The notes: generated by a model from the sequence alone, not told the origin. Counted from the stretch's first letter, positions 43,729-53,032 are shown. The stretch is DNA of 64,000 nt from CAVSXS01 sp963767715 (GCA_963767715.1 CAVYFA010000001.1:744001-808000); one strand, 5' to 3'. Program-made: numbers and translations.

Positions 43729-46053
43729 ATGACTAGCTTGCTACCAAATGACGCACGCATGGACTACGTTCTGAGCCTGGCGGATATCTCACAACACGAT
43801 GTCGAACGCGTCGGTGTAAAGGCTGCCTATCTCGGTGAGATGGCGCGGACCGGATTTCCCGTACCGGATGGCTTTGTCCTGACCACTGGCGCATTCGACC
43901 GATTCCTGGCCGCCAACGCCCTCGGTCCGGATAGCTCCCCGGAAGCAGTGATCACTACAACGCTGCCGACCGACGTGGCCGAGGCTCTACTAGCAGCAGC
44001 CAATAAGCTCGGCGATGTCCCTCTGGCAGTTCGCTCTTCCGCAATCGCCGAAGACCTGCCTGGAGCTTCATTCGCCGGGCAGTACGAGACAGTCCTCGAC
44101 GTGCGCGGGGCAGAGGCCCTGGTGGCTGCCGTGCAACAAGTCTTCGCCTCCGCTTTCGGTCATCGTGTTACCGTCTACCATGCCGCGCTAGGACAGCACG
44201 CGAGAGGCCGTATGGCCGTCCTCGTCCAGCGCCAGGTTGAAGCAACGGCGGCTGGAGTAACCTTCACCGCCAATCCGGTGACTGGCGAGCGTGCCGAGAC
44301 AGTCATCAGCGCTGTCCAGGGTCTCGGAGAGCGGCTGGTTTCCGGCCAGGCGACGCCGGATGAATGGATTGTCCGTGACCAGGGGGCCATATGCCAGGCT
44401 GCACCGGAAAGGGCCATCGATGCGGATCAGGCGCTCGCTGTGGCAGCGCTCGCTCGACGTGTCGAAGCGCATTTCGGTGGGATACCCCAGGACATTGAGT
44501 GGGCGCTGGTCGGGGGTGAGCTGTTTCTCCTCCAGGCTCGCCCGATCACTGCTCTGTCCGAGCCTGTCGCATGGGAAGTCCCGCATCCGGGTGCCTGGGC
44601 GCGCCACATCCGGCTCGGTGAGTGGTTGGGCGATCCGCTGACGCCGCTCTTCGAAAGCTGGTTGCTAACGCGGATAGAGGAACGGTTCGGCACCACCACC
44701 CGGCAGCTCACTGGCATCCCCAACCCGCAGCCGATGCATGTGATCGTCAACGGCTGGTACTTCTGCTCACTCGGCTTTCTTCCATCGAGTCCTGCCGGGA
44801 TGCTCTGGAGGCTCCTGCGCTATGTGCTGCCGAAGGCGCTGTTCCGGCCGCGCCGGGTGGCCATGACGATGCCCTTTACTGCACGGTTCGGTGTCGAGTT
44901 GTTCGTGCATGAGTGGCGCGCAGAACTCCTGCCCCACTATCAGACGCTCGTTCAGGAGAGCGCCTCTCGCGTGGATCAACTCGATGCACCCGGCCTCATT
45001 CGCCTCGTCGAAGAACTGGTAGGAGTTGCTGGCGACTACTTTACCTCGATCACGGCCGTGGCCGGCTTTGCCTGGAAAGCAGAAATGCCTCTGGCTGCTT
45101 TCTATCGCAAGTACCTCTTCCCACGCATCGGCGGCAGCTATCAGCGGCTTCTCTGCGGGCTTTCAACTCGTTCGCCTGTCTTTGTCAGCCACGCTGTCGC
45201 CAGCCTCGACTGGTTCCACCCAACCCTGGGCGAACAGAACTCATCGCGCATCACCGGCCCTGATTCCGCATCTGGGGCGAAACCTGGGTTCCCCGAGAAG
45301 GAACGTTTGCAGGTCGAGACTCAGGCTCGCTCAGCGCTGGCATACGAGCCAAAACTGCTGGCACGATTCGAGAAGCTCCTGGTCACTGCCCAGCGTTTCG
45401 GACAGGTGCGAGAGGAGCAGGTTGCCTCCTTCACGCTCGGGTGGCCGGTGATGCGGCGTGCTCTGCTGCGCCTGGGCGAGATACTGACAGAGCGGGGTAT
45501 TCTGCCCACCGCGGAAGATGTGTTCTTTCTGACGCGCGCCGAACTTCTAGCGGCCCTGACGGAAAGCCATCCTGCCGAGAGCCTGGCACCGGTAGTAGGA
45601 GAGCGGCGGAAGATCTGGCAGCGCCAGCGTCGCCTGACGCCTCCGCTCGTTCTTGGCGAAATGACGCCGATGATGAAGCGCGTATTCGAAGGGACGGCGA
45701 ATATGCTCAGGTCAGAGGTGGGGCTGCCCGTCCGAGATGGACTGGCCGGACTGCCCGCCAGCCCTGGCCGGGCAAGTGGACCGGCCCGTGTGATCCGTAC
45801 ACCTGAAGAGTTCGACCGCCTGCAGCCGGGAGACGTGCTCATCGCGCCGGTGACGACACCAGCCTGGACGCCGCTCTTCGTTCACGCGGCGGCCGTGGTG
45901 ACCGATACCGGCAGCCCCCTGGCTCATGCCTCGCTGGCCGCTCGCGAGTATGGCATTCCTGCGGTCGTCGGCACTGGCAACGCCACAGCGCATCTACGTG
46001 ATGGACAGCGGGTGCTGGTGGACGGCAACACCGGGTTGGTGGAGGTGCAATGA
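43729..46053 (+). CDS. PEP-synthase / rifampin-phosphotransferase-like enzyme
   Basis: The 774-residue protein has an N-terminal ATP-grasp domain of the PPDK/PEP-synthase type (VGVKAAYLGEMARTGFPVPDGF, AVRSSAIAEDLPGASFAGQY, QDIEWALVGGELFLLQARPI), a variable middle domain (about 290-660), and a C-terminal swivelling domain with catalytic His733 in GSPLAHASLAAREYGIPAVVG. This three-part order is that of rifampin phosphotransferases as well as PEP-synthase-like enzymes. The middle region does not look like the pyruvate-binding barrel, so it probably phosphorylates another small molecule. Its stop overlaps the methyltransferase start by 4 nt, suggesting joint action. Confidence 0.82.
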   Translation: MTSLLPNDARMDYVLSLADISQHDVERVGVKAAYLGEMARTGFPVPDGFVLTTGAFDRFLAANALGPDSSPEAVITTTLPTDVAEALLAAANKLGDVPLAVRSSAIAEDLPGASFAGQYETVLDVRGAEALVAAVQQVFASAFGHRVTVYHAALGQHARGRMAVLVQRQVEATAAGVTFTANPVTGERAETVISAVQGLGERLVSGQATPDEWIVRDQGAICQAAPERAIDADQALAVAALARRVEAHFGGIPQDIEWALVGGELFLLQARPITALSEPVAWEVPHPGAWARHIRLGEWLGDPLTPLFESWLLTRIEERFGTTTRQLTGIPNPQPMHVIVNGWYFCSLGFLPSSPAGMLWRLLRYVLPKALFRPRRVAMTMPFTARFGVELFVHEWRAELLPHYQTLVQESASRVDQLDAPGLIRLVEELVGVAGDYFTSITAVAGFAWKAEMPLAAFYRKYLFPRIGGSYQRLLCGLSTRSPVFVSHAVASLDWFHPTLGEQNSSRITGPDSASGAKPGFPEKERLQVETQARSALAYEPKLLARFEKLLVTAQRFGQVREEQVASFTLGWPVMRRALLRLGEILTERGILPTAEDVFFLTRAELLAALTESHPAESLAPVVGERRKIWQRQRRLTPPLVLGEMTPMMKRVFEGTANMLRSEVGLPVRDGLAGLPASPGRASGPARVIRTPEEFDRLQPGDVLIAPVTTPAWTPLFVHAAAVVTDTGSPLAHASLAAREYGIPAVVGTGNATAHLRDGQRVLVDGNTGLVEVQ

Positions 46054-47069
46054 TGATGGCTTCCGCAGGCCCACAGAAACGACTCACAACTGAGCAGTAT
46101 ATAGCGCTCCAGGAGGCCCTCGCTATCTCCTCAGCGCTCTCTGCCGCAGACCACCTGGGCGTCCTGGCGCGGCTCGACACTGGCCCAGCCGATTCGATCA
46201 CCCTCGCTCGCGATTGCGCCATCGGTGAGCGCGGCGCGCGCCTGCTGCTGGCCGCTCTATGCAGCCTGGGATTGATCGAGGAGGGACCGGACAGTTTGTA
46301 TCACGCTGCTCTCCCCGATCTGGCCCAATTGACCATGTGGATCACACCCTGGGGCCAGCTCGCCCAGGCCATGCGTGACGACCAGCCGGCCAGAGCTGGC
46401 GATACCCCTGGCGGGGCTGAGACGCTGTATCCTGAGGTGGTTGCTCATCTGGGTGAGTGGTTTGCCCTTGCGGCGGAGCGGGCTGCCGACCACCTGATAG
46501 ATCGGGGTCAGCGCGTTCTGGACCTTGGTGCCGGGGCCGCACCCTGGAGCCTTGCTCTTGCCACCCGGAACCCAGACATGCGCGTGACGGCTGTGGATGT
46601 GCCGGGGGTCCTGGCGGTGACCAGGCAAGTGGTAACGGCCAGCGGCTACGCCGACCGGTTCGACTACCTGAGCGGCGATCTGTTCACCATCGACCTGGGC
46701 CGCTCTGCCTATGACCTGGCCATCGCGGGCAATCTCTGTCACCTGTTCGATGAAGCGACCAATCGTCGCCTGCTCGGGCGACTCTTCAACGCCTTGCGCC
46801 CCGGTGGAATGCTGGCGATTCTGGATGCTCTGCCCAACGAGCGGCTCGATGGCCCCCGCTCGGTCGTCCTCTACGCGCTCGGCCTGCTGCTGCGCACGAA
46901 CCGCGGTCAGGTCTACCCATTCTCGACATACGTGGGCTGGCTCCGCGAGGTCGGCTACGAGACGGTCGAGCGCACGGATCTGTCCCCAACACCGCCGATC
47001 AGCCTGATTACGGCCCGACGGCCAGGAGAGGATGAGGGGAGGAGTGGAACAACTTTATTTTTCCCGTAA
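46050..47069 (+). CDS. class I SAM-dependent O-methyltransferase-like protein
   Basis: The 339-residue protein has an N-terminal helical dimerisation and winged-helix region (ALAISSALSAADHLGVLARL, LCSLGLIEEGPDSLYH) and a Rossmann methyltransferase domain with VLDLGAGAAPWSLAL (SAM motif I), VTAVDVPGVL (motif II) and LRPGGMLAILDALP. This arrangement is that of small-molecule O-methyltransferases acting on polyketides or phenolics. A 4-nt overlap couples it to the PEP-synthase-like gene. The last 20 residues (PGEDEGRSGTTLFFP) look irregular. Confidence 0.85.
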   Translation: MMMASAGPQKRLTTEQYIALQEALAISSALSAADHLGVLARLDTGPADSITLARDCAIGERGARLLLAALCSLGLIEEGPDSLYHAALPDLAQLTMWITPWGQLAQAMRDDQPARAGDTPGGAETLYPEVVAHLGEWFALAAERAADHLIDRGQRVLDLGAGAAPWSLALATRNPDMRVTAVDVPGVLAVTRQVVTASGYADRFDYLSGDLFTIDLGRSAYDLAIAGNLCHLFDEATNRRLLGRLFNALRPGGMLAILDALPNERLDGPRSVVLYALGLLLRTNRGQVYPFSTYVGWLREVGYETVERTDLSPTPPISLITARRPGEDEGRSGTTLFFP

Positions 47070-47108
47070 TACCCGTTCGAGGATCCTAGCAGCAGTTTAG
47101 CTAAGCCC

Positions 47109-47654
47109 CTAAGGCTTTCGCGGCCGATAGGTGAGGATCACGGTCCCTGTGCTGGTCGTTTTTGAAGAGAGGAGGTTCAATCTCTTGAGGCTGCCCCCAT
47201 CCTGGAAGAGACGCTTTCCCTTGCCTGCAACAACCGGGTGGACCAGGAGTATCAGCTCATCCAGAAGGTCCTGTTCGAGGAGGGAGGAGACGAGGGTAGG
47301 ACTTCCGGCGGTGCCAATGTTCTTTCCTGGCAACTGCTTCAGCCGAGCGATTTCCTGGGCGAGATCTCCCTTGATCAGTGTCGAGTTCTGCCATTCTTCG
47401 ACACTGTCCAGGGTGGTCGAGAAGACGTACTTGGGCGTGGAGTTAATGAAGCTGGCAAACGGTTCATCAGTCGCGGTGGGCCAGTAGGGTGCCCACTCCT
47501 GATAGGTCACTCGCCCTAGGAGTACCGCGTCCTGGGAGGTGAGTTGTTCCATCATGGCCTCCCCCATATCCTCATCAAAGTGCTCTTGCCAGGTACCAGG
47601 CGATTCCACGACACCATCGAGGGTCATAAACAACCCTGCGACGACTTTTCTCAT
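47109..47654 (-). CDS. dihydrofolate-reductase-like (RibD C-terminal type) protein
   Basis: The 181-residue protein has the RibD_C/DHFR-like fold: VVAGLFMTLDGVVESPGTW, DAVLLGRVTYQEWAPYWP, GSPTLVSSLLEQDLLDELILLVHPVV and GKGKRLFQDG. Such proteins are reductases that use NAD(P)H, often of unknown substrate and common in soil bacteria. AAGGAGT lies 8 nt before the ATG. It converges on the methyltransferase gene. Confidence 0.85.
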   Translation of the reverse strand: MRKVVAGLFMTLDGVVESPGTWQEHFDEDMGEAMMEQLTSQDAVLLGRVTYQEWAPYWPTATDEPFASFINSTPKYVFSTTLDSVEEWQNSTLIKGDLAQEIARLKQLPGKNIGTAGSPTLVSSLLEQDLLDELILLVHPVVAGKGKRLFQDGGSLKRLNLLSSKTTSTGTVILTYRPRKP

Positions 47655-47966
47655 GATGCATACTCCTTTGATCTGCTAAGAGACATTCTGAAAGCGTTGC
47701 TAGTATAGCATACATGCTCGAAGAATACTTCTCCTCCCTGGCTCTCTTTCCCAGAGAACTTCCACGTCCTTGCCCAGTAGCAGGCGACCTCGAGTCCTGA
47801 GTCGTCGTGTCGTCATTAGGCAATTGATCAGTTTAATTCTTGCAACATAAACACTCTATCTATCAAGACGATTATGAACTATAATCTTGGTAGGAGTAAC
47901 TTATGGAAAAGAACCCACGCCTTTTTTGTTGGCGGCGATCCGGATATATGTGTATTGGAGAAGAAC
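47655..47966. promoter_or_regulatory. 312-nt divergent intergenic region with a TATAAT box
   Basis: The region separates the DHFR-like gene (minus) and the TIGR04255/PIN operon (plus). TATAAT at 47880-47885 is a likely -10 for the plus-strand operon, with no clear -35; TATACT reads on the minus strand near 47702-47707. No gene is supported; the frame 47874-47966 is an upstream extension without its own ribosome site. Confidence 0.4.
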
Positions 47967-48728
47967 ATGAGTAGCGGATACGCTTCGTATCCTAACCCAA
48001 CTATCAGTGAGGCAGTCTGTGATATACATTTTCGACTCCCTAGGGAAAAAGAGTGGAGGCCGTCTTTCCCTGGTGAGCTTTTCAAACACATTCAGAATGA
48101 CTACCCGGAAATGGAACCGGTGCTCGAGATGGGCCTGCAGTTTGAGTTTGGACCACTAGGTACAGGCACAAAATTCGTGCCCCAACGACAGAAAGTTCGA
48201 TTCAAGCATGGAACTCGTCCACTCATTCTTCAGTTGGCCGAGGACTCTCTCAGTATCAGCACTCTCACGCCCTACCAGGGATGGGAGATGATGCGTCATG
48301 ATGTTCTAGCAGCCTGGCAGAGTGTTGAAGAAGTTTTGCAGCCAGAAGTAATTAATCGTATCGGACTCCGCTACATTAATCGGATCAATAAGGAAACAGC
48401 CCAAGATGGGCCCGGCACATGGTTCGTCGCAAATGACTACATTTCCACAAGGATCCTCCGCTCAGGGCCGAGATTTCTTTTACGAGAGGAGATCCATTTA
48501 GATACTGAAAATATCTTGATTATCACTCTAGGTGATCCTCAATCAGATGAGGACAGAGGGCCTGGAGCCATCATTTTTGATATTGACCGCATCGTTGAGC
48601 GTGAGGCACCAGCAGGACAAGAAGTCTTAATGCAAGAGATGGATCGCTTACATGCCGATGTTTGGGAAGTGTTCTCCTCGGCGAAAGGTGAGAAGCTCGA
48701 AGCTCTTTTGAATAGGAGGCCACAATGA
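47967..48728 (+). CDS. TIGR04255-like family protein, first gene of a three-gene operon
   Basis: I place the start at ATG 47967, with GGAG 6 nt upstream. The 253-residue protein begins SGYASYPNPTISEAVCDIHF and continues with WRPSFPGELFKHIQNDYPEM, LQLAEDSLSISTLTPYQGWE and VINRIGLRYINRI. These elements fit the TIGR04255 family, which is scattered through bacteria and has no established function. No membrane segment or catalytic triad is visible. The stop overlaps the next ATG by 4 nt. The codirectional PIN-domain gene two positions down suggests a toxin-related or defence role, which is inference. Confidence 0.75.
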   Translation: MSSGYASYPNPTISEAVCDIHFRLPREKEWRPSFPGELFKHIQNDYPEMEPVLEMGLQFEFGPLGTGTKFVPQRQKVRFKHGTRPLILQLAEDSLSISTLTPYQGWEMMRHDVLAAWQSVEEVLQPEVINRIGLRYINRINKETAQDGPGTWFVANDYISTRILRSGPRFLLREEIHLDTENILIITLGDPQSDEDRGPGAIIFDIDRIVEREAPAGQEVLMQEMDRLHADVWEVFSSAKGEKLEALLNRRPQ

Positions 48729-49108
48729 GCAGCATGATCTTTACTAGCATCAGTAATTCCCGAGCGGCACATGAGCCTTTCATTGGCACTTTTGGAACTG
48801 GGATGCCCTTTTCAGGGCTTTCGCACTCCTTGCAGGAGGCACAGAGTTCCTCCGTGACATCGAGTGGATCCCTATGGCTGCAGACATTGGCACGTCTCGC
48901 TTATGAACCATCCCGCGCAGCATACAGAAACGAGATAGAGTACAAGGCACATCCTCAGAGCGCGACACAATCCGAAAAGAACCGCGCGTTAATTCAACTG
49001 CTGAGATCCTGGCGTGAGGGTGACGAGCAGGAGCAGCACAGCACGTGGGAATACCTCAAAAGGGCACTGGATGAAGATCGACTTTCCGAACGGAAGCTGT
49101 TCCTATGA
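48725..49108 (+). CDS. small protein between the TIGR04255-like and PIN genes
   Basis: The 127-residue protein has a Ser-rich, probably disordered N-terminus (about residues 1-48). It also has a helical, charged C-terminal segment (NRALIQLLRSWREGDEQEQH, STWEYLKRALDEDRLSERKL). AGGAGG lies 7 nt before the ATG, inside the upstream gene. It overlaps both neighbours by 4 nt, giving strong translational coupling. Its place directly before a PIN nuclease is where an antitoxin is usually found, but it has no recognisable DNA-binding fold. Function unknown. Confidence 0.7.
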   Translation: MSSMIFTSISNSRAAHEPFIGTFGTGMPFSGLSHSLQEAQSSSVTSSGSLWLQTLARLAYEPSRAAYRNEIEYKAHPQSATQSEKNRALIQLLRSWREGDEQEQHSTWEYLKRALDEDRLSERKLFL

Positions 49109-49557
49109 GCATGGTTATTCTCCTCGATGCGGGCCCTTTAGGCTTGATAACCAATCCTAGAGCCTCCCAGGAAACGCGCGAGTGCAATCAATGGCTGGAA
49201 GCGCTGACGTTGAAGGAGATACAGGTAAAAATCCCTGAGATCGCGGACTACGAGGTTCGCCGAGAACTGTTGCGCGCAGACAAATCCAAAGGGATTGAGC
49301 GCTTAAATGACCTCCAAAAGTACCTTGACTACGTACCGCTTACAACACAAACCATGAGAAAAGCCGCTCAATTTTGGGCGCAAATGCGTAAACAGGGAAT
49401 GCCGACAGCGAATGATAAGGCCTTGGATGGAGATGTAATTCTTGCAGCTCAAGCCATTTTGATACAGGATGAAGGGTATGACGTAATCATCGCGACTACA
49501 AATGTTGGCCATCTCTCCCGCCTGGCGCAGGCGAAAACATGGAGAGAGATCAGCTAA
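49105..49557 (+). CDS. PIN-domain nuclease (VapC-like)
   Basis: The 150-residue protein has PIN active-site acids: Asp8 in VILLDAGPLGL, Glu50 in PEIADYEVRREL, Asp108/Asp110 in NDKALDGDVILAAQA, and the C-terminal IIATTNVGHLSRL. PIN domains are metal-dependent RNases, mostly toxins that cut tRNA or rRNA. It ends the three-gene operon and overlaps the preceding gene by 4 nt. It converges on the UPF0158 gene with a 36-nt gap. Confidence 0.85.
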   Translation: MSMVILLDAGPLGLITNPRASQETRECNQWLEALTLKEIQVKIPEIADYEVRRELLRADKSKGIERLNDLQKYLDYVPLTTQTMRKAAQFWAQMRKQGMPTANDKALDGDVILAAQAILIQDEGYDVIIATTNVGHLSRLAQAKTWREIS

Positions 49558-49593
49558 TTCTAGTACCGCCATGCTACTTACATGCTGAGGCGG

Positions 49594-50031
49594 CTAGAGA
49601 ACGCTCTTGAGCCACTCCTCGACAGCAGCTTTCAGTCGCTCGTCTCTCCACTGATACCAGGCTTGCAGCCATTGCTCATCGATACGATGCAACGTATCCT
49701 TGAAGCGGCGAAACGCCCCTTTGCCGTTTAGCGCTATGGATAATTTTTCGGCGGCCTGCTCGTCGGCGGGAGCGACCATATCGTTCACGAAATCGACCAT
49801 CCACTGGTAGGCTTCATGGGAGGGGATGCGCTCAATGGCGATGTAGTCATCGCTCCCATCGATTTCATCCAACAAGCGTTCATCCTCGTCGGACAGGCCC
49901 AGATCGTCTGAAAAGAAGACCACCTGGCCTGTGACCAGGTTCAAGAAATACCTGTTCGCCAGGTCCGAGTCTTCCATCGCGGTTTCAAGCATGTCTACGT
50001 CGATGGGTTTTCCGTTGGGTAGTGTGATCAT
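49594..50031 (-). CDS. UPF0158-family protein
   Basis: The 145-residue protein is acidic and soluble. It has IERIPSHEAYQWMVDFVNDM and GKGAFRRFKDTLHRIDEQWLQAW, the conserved part of UPF0158, whose role is unknown. The helical C-terminus YQWRDERLKAAVEEWL ends the domain. AGGAG precedes the ATG. It is monocistronic, with 55 nt to the next minus-strand gene. Confidence 0.85.
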   Translation of the reverse strand: MITLPNGKPIDVDMLETAMEDSDLANRYFLNLVTGQVVFFSDDLGLSDEDERLLDEIDGSDDYIAIERIPSHEAYQWMVDFVNDMVAPADEQAAEKLSIALNGKGAFRRFKDTLHRIDEQWLQAWYQWRDERLKAAVEEWLKSVL

Positions 50032-50086
50032 GTGATACTTCTCCTGATGAGCAGGGGTTCATCCTACAGAATTTTCTTGAATGGAC

Positions 50087-51283
50087 TTAGCGCGAGATGG
50101 CACCACTTTCCAGGCCATAATTGAATTCATCCCTCCAGGGTTTCCCTTCTGCAAAACGTGTTGCCCGGAAGGGGAACAGGTCAACGGTTGTCGCTCTTCC
50201 CTCAGTAATCAGCTCTGTCAGGCACTTGCCTATGGCTGGACTTGTTTTGAAAGAGGTGCCGCTATCGCCTGCCATGCAGAAAAGGCCCTCGTACTGATCC
50301 AGCCGGCCAATGATTGGACGCGAATCGGGGCTATCCATGAGCATACATCCCCAGTTGCCTCGCACAACGCCCTGGCGCATAATGGAGAAACGCTGGGAGA
50401 GTTGCTGACGGCAAGCATCGATATAGTCCTGCGGTACCGCTTCACTATAGTGATTGGGATCCCCTGGTTCAGCGATCACACTGTCTGTTCCCACAAGCGT
50501 ACAATTGCCATCGATGGGACGTGCCCACATACGATGTATCTTATCGATATAGGTCATATGTCTGGTGGAACGCTCCATGGGCCAGCGAAAGACGCTGACA
50601 CGTCCAGGTCGGGGAACTAATCCGAGATCGATATGCAAAGGGGCAAACAGTTGATTGGCCCAGGCCCCGGCGATGATGACAACCACTGGCGCCAGAATTG
50701 TTCCTTTGGTGGTCTCGACTCCCTTGACTCGCTCCCCATCAATCAACACACGTGTCACCTCTGTTTCAAAGCGAAAGGTAACGCCCATGTCCGCGCTGGC
50801 ATGAGCCAGAGAGTAGATCGTTGCGTTAGGATCAGCATAGCCCGACTCCGCTTCATACGCCACCTGTGCCACATCACCTACCCAGAGGGCTGGATCTAGT
50901 TCCTGCGCTTCTTGCGGGGAGATCGCCCGCGTATTGACGCCAACCCGGCGCATCATAGCAAGGTTCGCTTCCAGGTGTGCCGAGTACTCTGGTGGGGTAA
51001 AGACGAGCAGGCCAAGCGGCTGAAAACCGCAATCGCCACCCACCATTTCCTTCCAGTGCTGAAAATACTTCAGGCTCTCAAATGCCAGGCGTGTTTCAGG
51101 TTCATTTGTGTAATGCATCCTGACCAGCGCACCACTCTTGCCGGTCGCACCTGATCCAAGATACTGGCGCTCGACGACCACCACCCGCTTCACGCCGGCC
51201 CTGGCCAGGTGAAAGGCCGTACTGGTACCATTCGCGCCGGCCCCTATCACGACCACATCTGCTGTTTCCATTCCTTTACTCAA
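50087..51283 (-). CDS. FAD-dependent oxidoreductase of the DAO family
   Basis: A TTG start at 51283, with GGGGAG about 6 nt upstream, gives 398 residues; an internal ATG four codons on is too close to its AAGGA. The N-terminus has the dinucleotide-binding GAGANGTSTAFHLARAG and VVVVERQYLGSGATGKSG. The substrate domain has VVVIIAGAWANQLFAPL, and the C-terminus PIIGRLDQYEGLFCMAGDSG carries the second FAD contact. The family oxidises amino acids such as glycine, sarcosine or proline. The substrate is unknown. Its start overlaps a nitroreductase remnant. Confidence 0.88.
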   Translation of the reverse strand: MSKGMETADVVVIGAGANGTSTAFHLARAGVKRVVVVERQYLGSGATGKSGALVRMHYTNEPETRLAFESLKYFQHWKEMVGGDCGFQPLGLLVFTPPEYSAHLEANLAMMRRVGVNTRAISPQEAQELDPALWVGDVAQVAYEAESGYADPNATIYSLAHASADMGVTFRFETEVTRVLIDGERVKGVETTKGTILAPVVVIIAGAWANQLFAPLHIDLGLVPRPGRVSVFRWPMERSTRHMTYIDKIHRMWARPIDGNCTLVGTDSVIAEPGDPNHYSEAVPQDYIDACRQQLSQRFSIMRQGVVRGNWGCMLMDSPDSRPIIGRLDQYEGLFCMAGDSGTSFKTSPAIGKCLTELITEGRATTVDLFPFRATRFAEGKPWRDEFNYGLESGAISR

Positions 51284-51520
51284 ATGCTACTCCCCATCGT
51301 TCATTGTAGGCAACCTCGCCCAGGGGCTTGCGCTTCTTCCGGCCTTTCCCAACAGTCTTAGCCGGGTAGCCGAACGGAACGATCGCGAGGACCGAGACCT
51401 CCTCGGGAATGCCCAGCAAGGGGTTGACCTGCGGCAGATTGTTGAAGCCAACCCAATTCTTTCATGCCATTGGATAAGGCTATCGCCCCGCACAAATCGA
51501 CCGAGCGCAAGGTGCAGTAC
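51276..51520 (-). pseudogene. C-terminal remnant of a nitroreductase-family gene
   Basis: On the minus strand a frame reads FNNLPQVNPLLGIPEEV, SVLAIVPFGYPAKT and KRKPLGEVAYNERWG, ending at a TAA at 51276-51278. This is the end of an FMN-dependent nitroreductase. An in-frame TGA precedes it and the rest of the enzyme is missing or frame-scrambled, so only about 60 residues are recognisable. It overlaps the start of the DAO gene, whose ribosome site lies in the remnant. Confidence 0.6.
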
Positions 51521-51601
51521 AAGCACCAACTAAAGCCCTCCAGCCGGTCTGTAAGATATATCAGATAAGAACACAATCTCAATCTATGTGCAAGCTGAGG
51601 C

Positions 51602-52930
51602 TCAGAAAGTCGCTCGTTTCCAGCGAACCGGTAGTCGCTTGAGTCCCTGCTGGAAGTTTGAGACCAGGCGCATTGGCGGTCCTGCAAGCTCCAGTTCACC
51701 CATTTGGTCGAGGATTTCGCTGAAGATCGCCCGCATCTGGATGCGAGCCAACGAAGCGCCCAGACACACATGCACTCCGCTGCCGAAGCTCAGATGCTCG
51801 TTCGGAAACCGCCCAATGTCGAAGCGGTGTGGATCGGGGAAAACGTCAGGGTCGCGGTTTGCGGAGACATGGTAGACGACCACCTTCTGACCGGCCTGGA
51901 TACGCTGACCGCTCAATTCGCTGCCACGGCTGGCCGTCCGCCGGAAATGCATCACCGGCGGCCAGTAGCGCAGCATCTCCTCCACAGCAGACGGCAGCAG
52001 GGTACGATCCGAAAGCAGCCGCCGATATTCGTCGGGATGCTCCAGCAGGCAGTACATGCCCCCCGGGATACCGTTGCGCGTTGTCTCATTGCCAGCCACA
52101 GCGAAGAGGAAGAACATATTCTCGAACTCGGCAGTCGTAATCTTGCCCCCCTCGTCCTCAGCTTGAAGCAGAAGGGACATGACGTCTTCGCCTGGATGCC
52201 GGCGCTTGTAGGCGGCGAGTTCGTGGGCATAGGTGTAGAGATCAATAAGTCCAGCCCGTGTGCGCGGGTCGGGCATGCGCCCTTGTGCATCGGGTTGCGG
52301 CCGCACTGCTCGGGCCTGGAGCGCCATCGGCGTCGCCACCGCGGTGTCCAGAGTGTCGCTCGCTGCATAGTCTTCGTCCTGGTATCCGATCACCCGATCG
52401 GCCCAATCGTGCAGGAGCGCCCGGTCGCTCCCAGGCACGCCCATGACCTCGGCCAGCGTCAGCAGCGGCAGTTCCGACCCGATATCCCGAACGAAATCAC
52501 CTTCACTGCGGTCTGCAACGTTGGCGACGATGCGCCTGGCGCGGGCACGGATCGTCGCCTCCAGGGCCGCAGTCGCCCGTGGTGTGAAGGCTCTGGCAAG
52601 CAGCCGGCGCAGGCGAGAGTGATCCGGAGGGTCCATGTTGAGCATCATCTGCTGCACGAAAGCCAGGTCTTGTGGCGTGCGAGGATCCCGGATCTGCGTG
52701 CCACCCAGGTGCGAGGAGAAGCGCTCGGAGTCGCGCAGCACTTGCCTGACGTCGGCGTAGCGCAGTACAGCCCAATACCCCGGTCCAGGAGGCCAGTTGA
52801 GCACGGGCTGCTCTTCGACCCACACCACCGGGCTCTCGCGGCGGAGCCGGTCGAAGACCTTATGGGGAACGCCCTGCGCGTAGGTGCGCGGGTCGAAGAT
52901 GATCTCTGTATCCGGTCGTACCTGGGTCAT
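51602..52930 (-). CDS. cytochrome P450
   Basis: The 442-residue enzyme has the I-helix motif AVAGNETTRNG, the ExxR motif in VEEMLRYWPPV, and the heme-binding loop LSFGSGVHVCLGASLAR with the axial Cys. It is a bacterial soluble P450 of the CYP107/125-like general type and uses separate ferredoxin partners, none of which are nearby. Its substrate cannot be inferred. The ribosome site GGAGGAGAGG lies just before the ATG. It heads a run of minus-strand accessory genes. Confidence 0.92.
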   Translation of the reverse strand: MTQVRPDTEIIFDPRTYAQGVPHKVFDRLRRESPVVWVEEQPVLNWPPGPGYWAVLRYADVRQVLRDSERFSSHLGGTQIRDPRTPQDLAFVQQMMLNMDPPDHSRLRRLLARAFTPRATAALEATIRARARRIVANVADRSEGDFVRDIGSELPLLTLAEVMGVPGSDRALLHDWADRVIGYQDEDYAASDTLDTAVATPMALQARAVRPQPDAQGRMPDPRTRAGLIDLYTYAHELAAYKRRHPGEDVMSLLLQAEDEGGKITTAEFENMFFLFAVAGNETTRNGIPGGMYCLLEHPDEYRRLLSDRTLLPSAVEEMLRYWPPVMHFRRTASRGSELSGQRIQAGQKVVVYHVSANRDPDVFPDPHRFDIGRFPNEHLSFGSGVHVCLGASLARIQMRAIFSEILDQMGELELAGPPMRLVSNFQQGLKRLPVRWKRATF

Positions 52931-53032
52931 GGCTCCTCTCCTCCTGTGTGAGTGGTTCGGACCATAGTGCGTTTCCTACCAGTTGTATCCCAAGGGGTAG
53001 GCCATCACGATCCAGCTTATTATGAAGGCATC

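Noticed and set aside
51704..52951. 415-codon plus-strand frame opposite the P450 gene
   Set aside because: It is antisense to a P450 with all heme and I-helix motifs; the product has no recognisable pattern.
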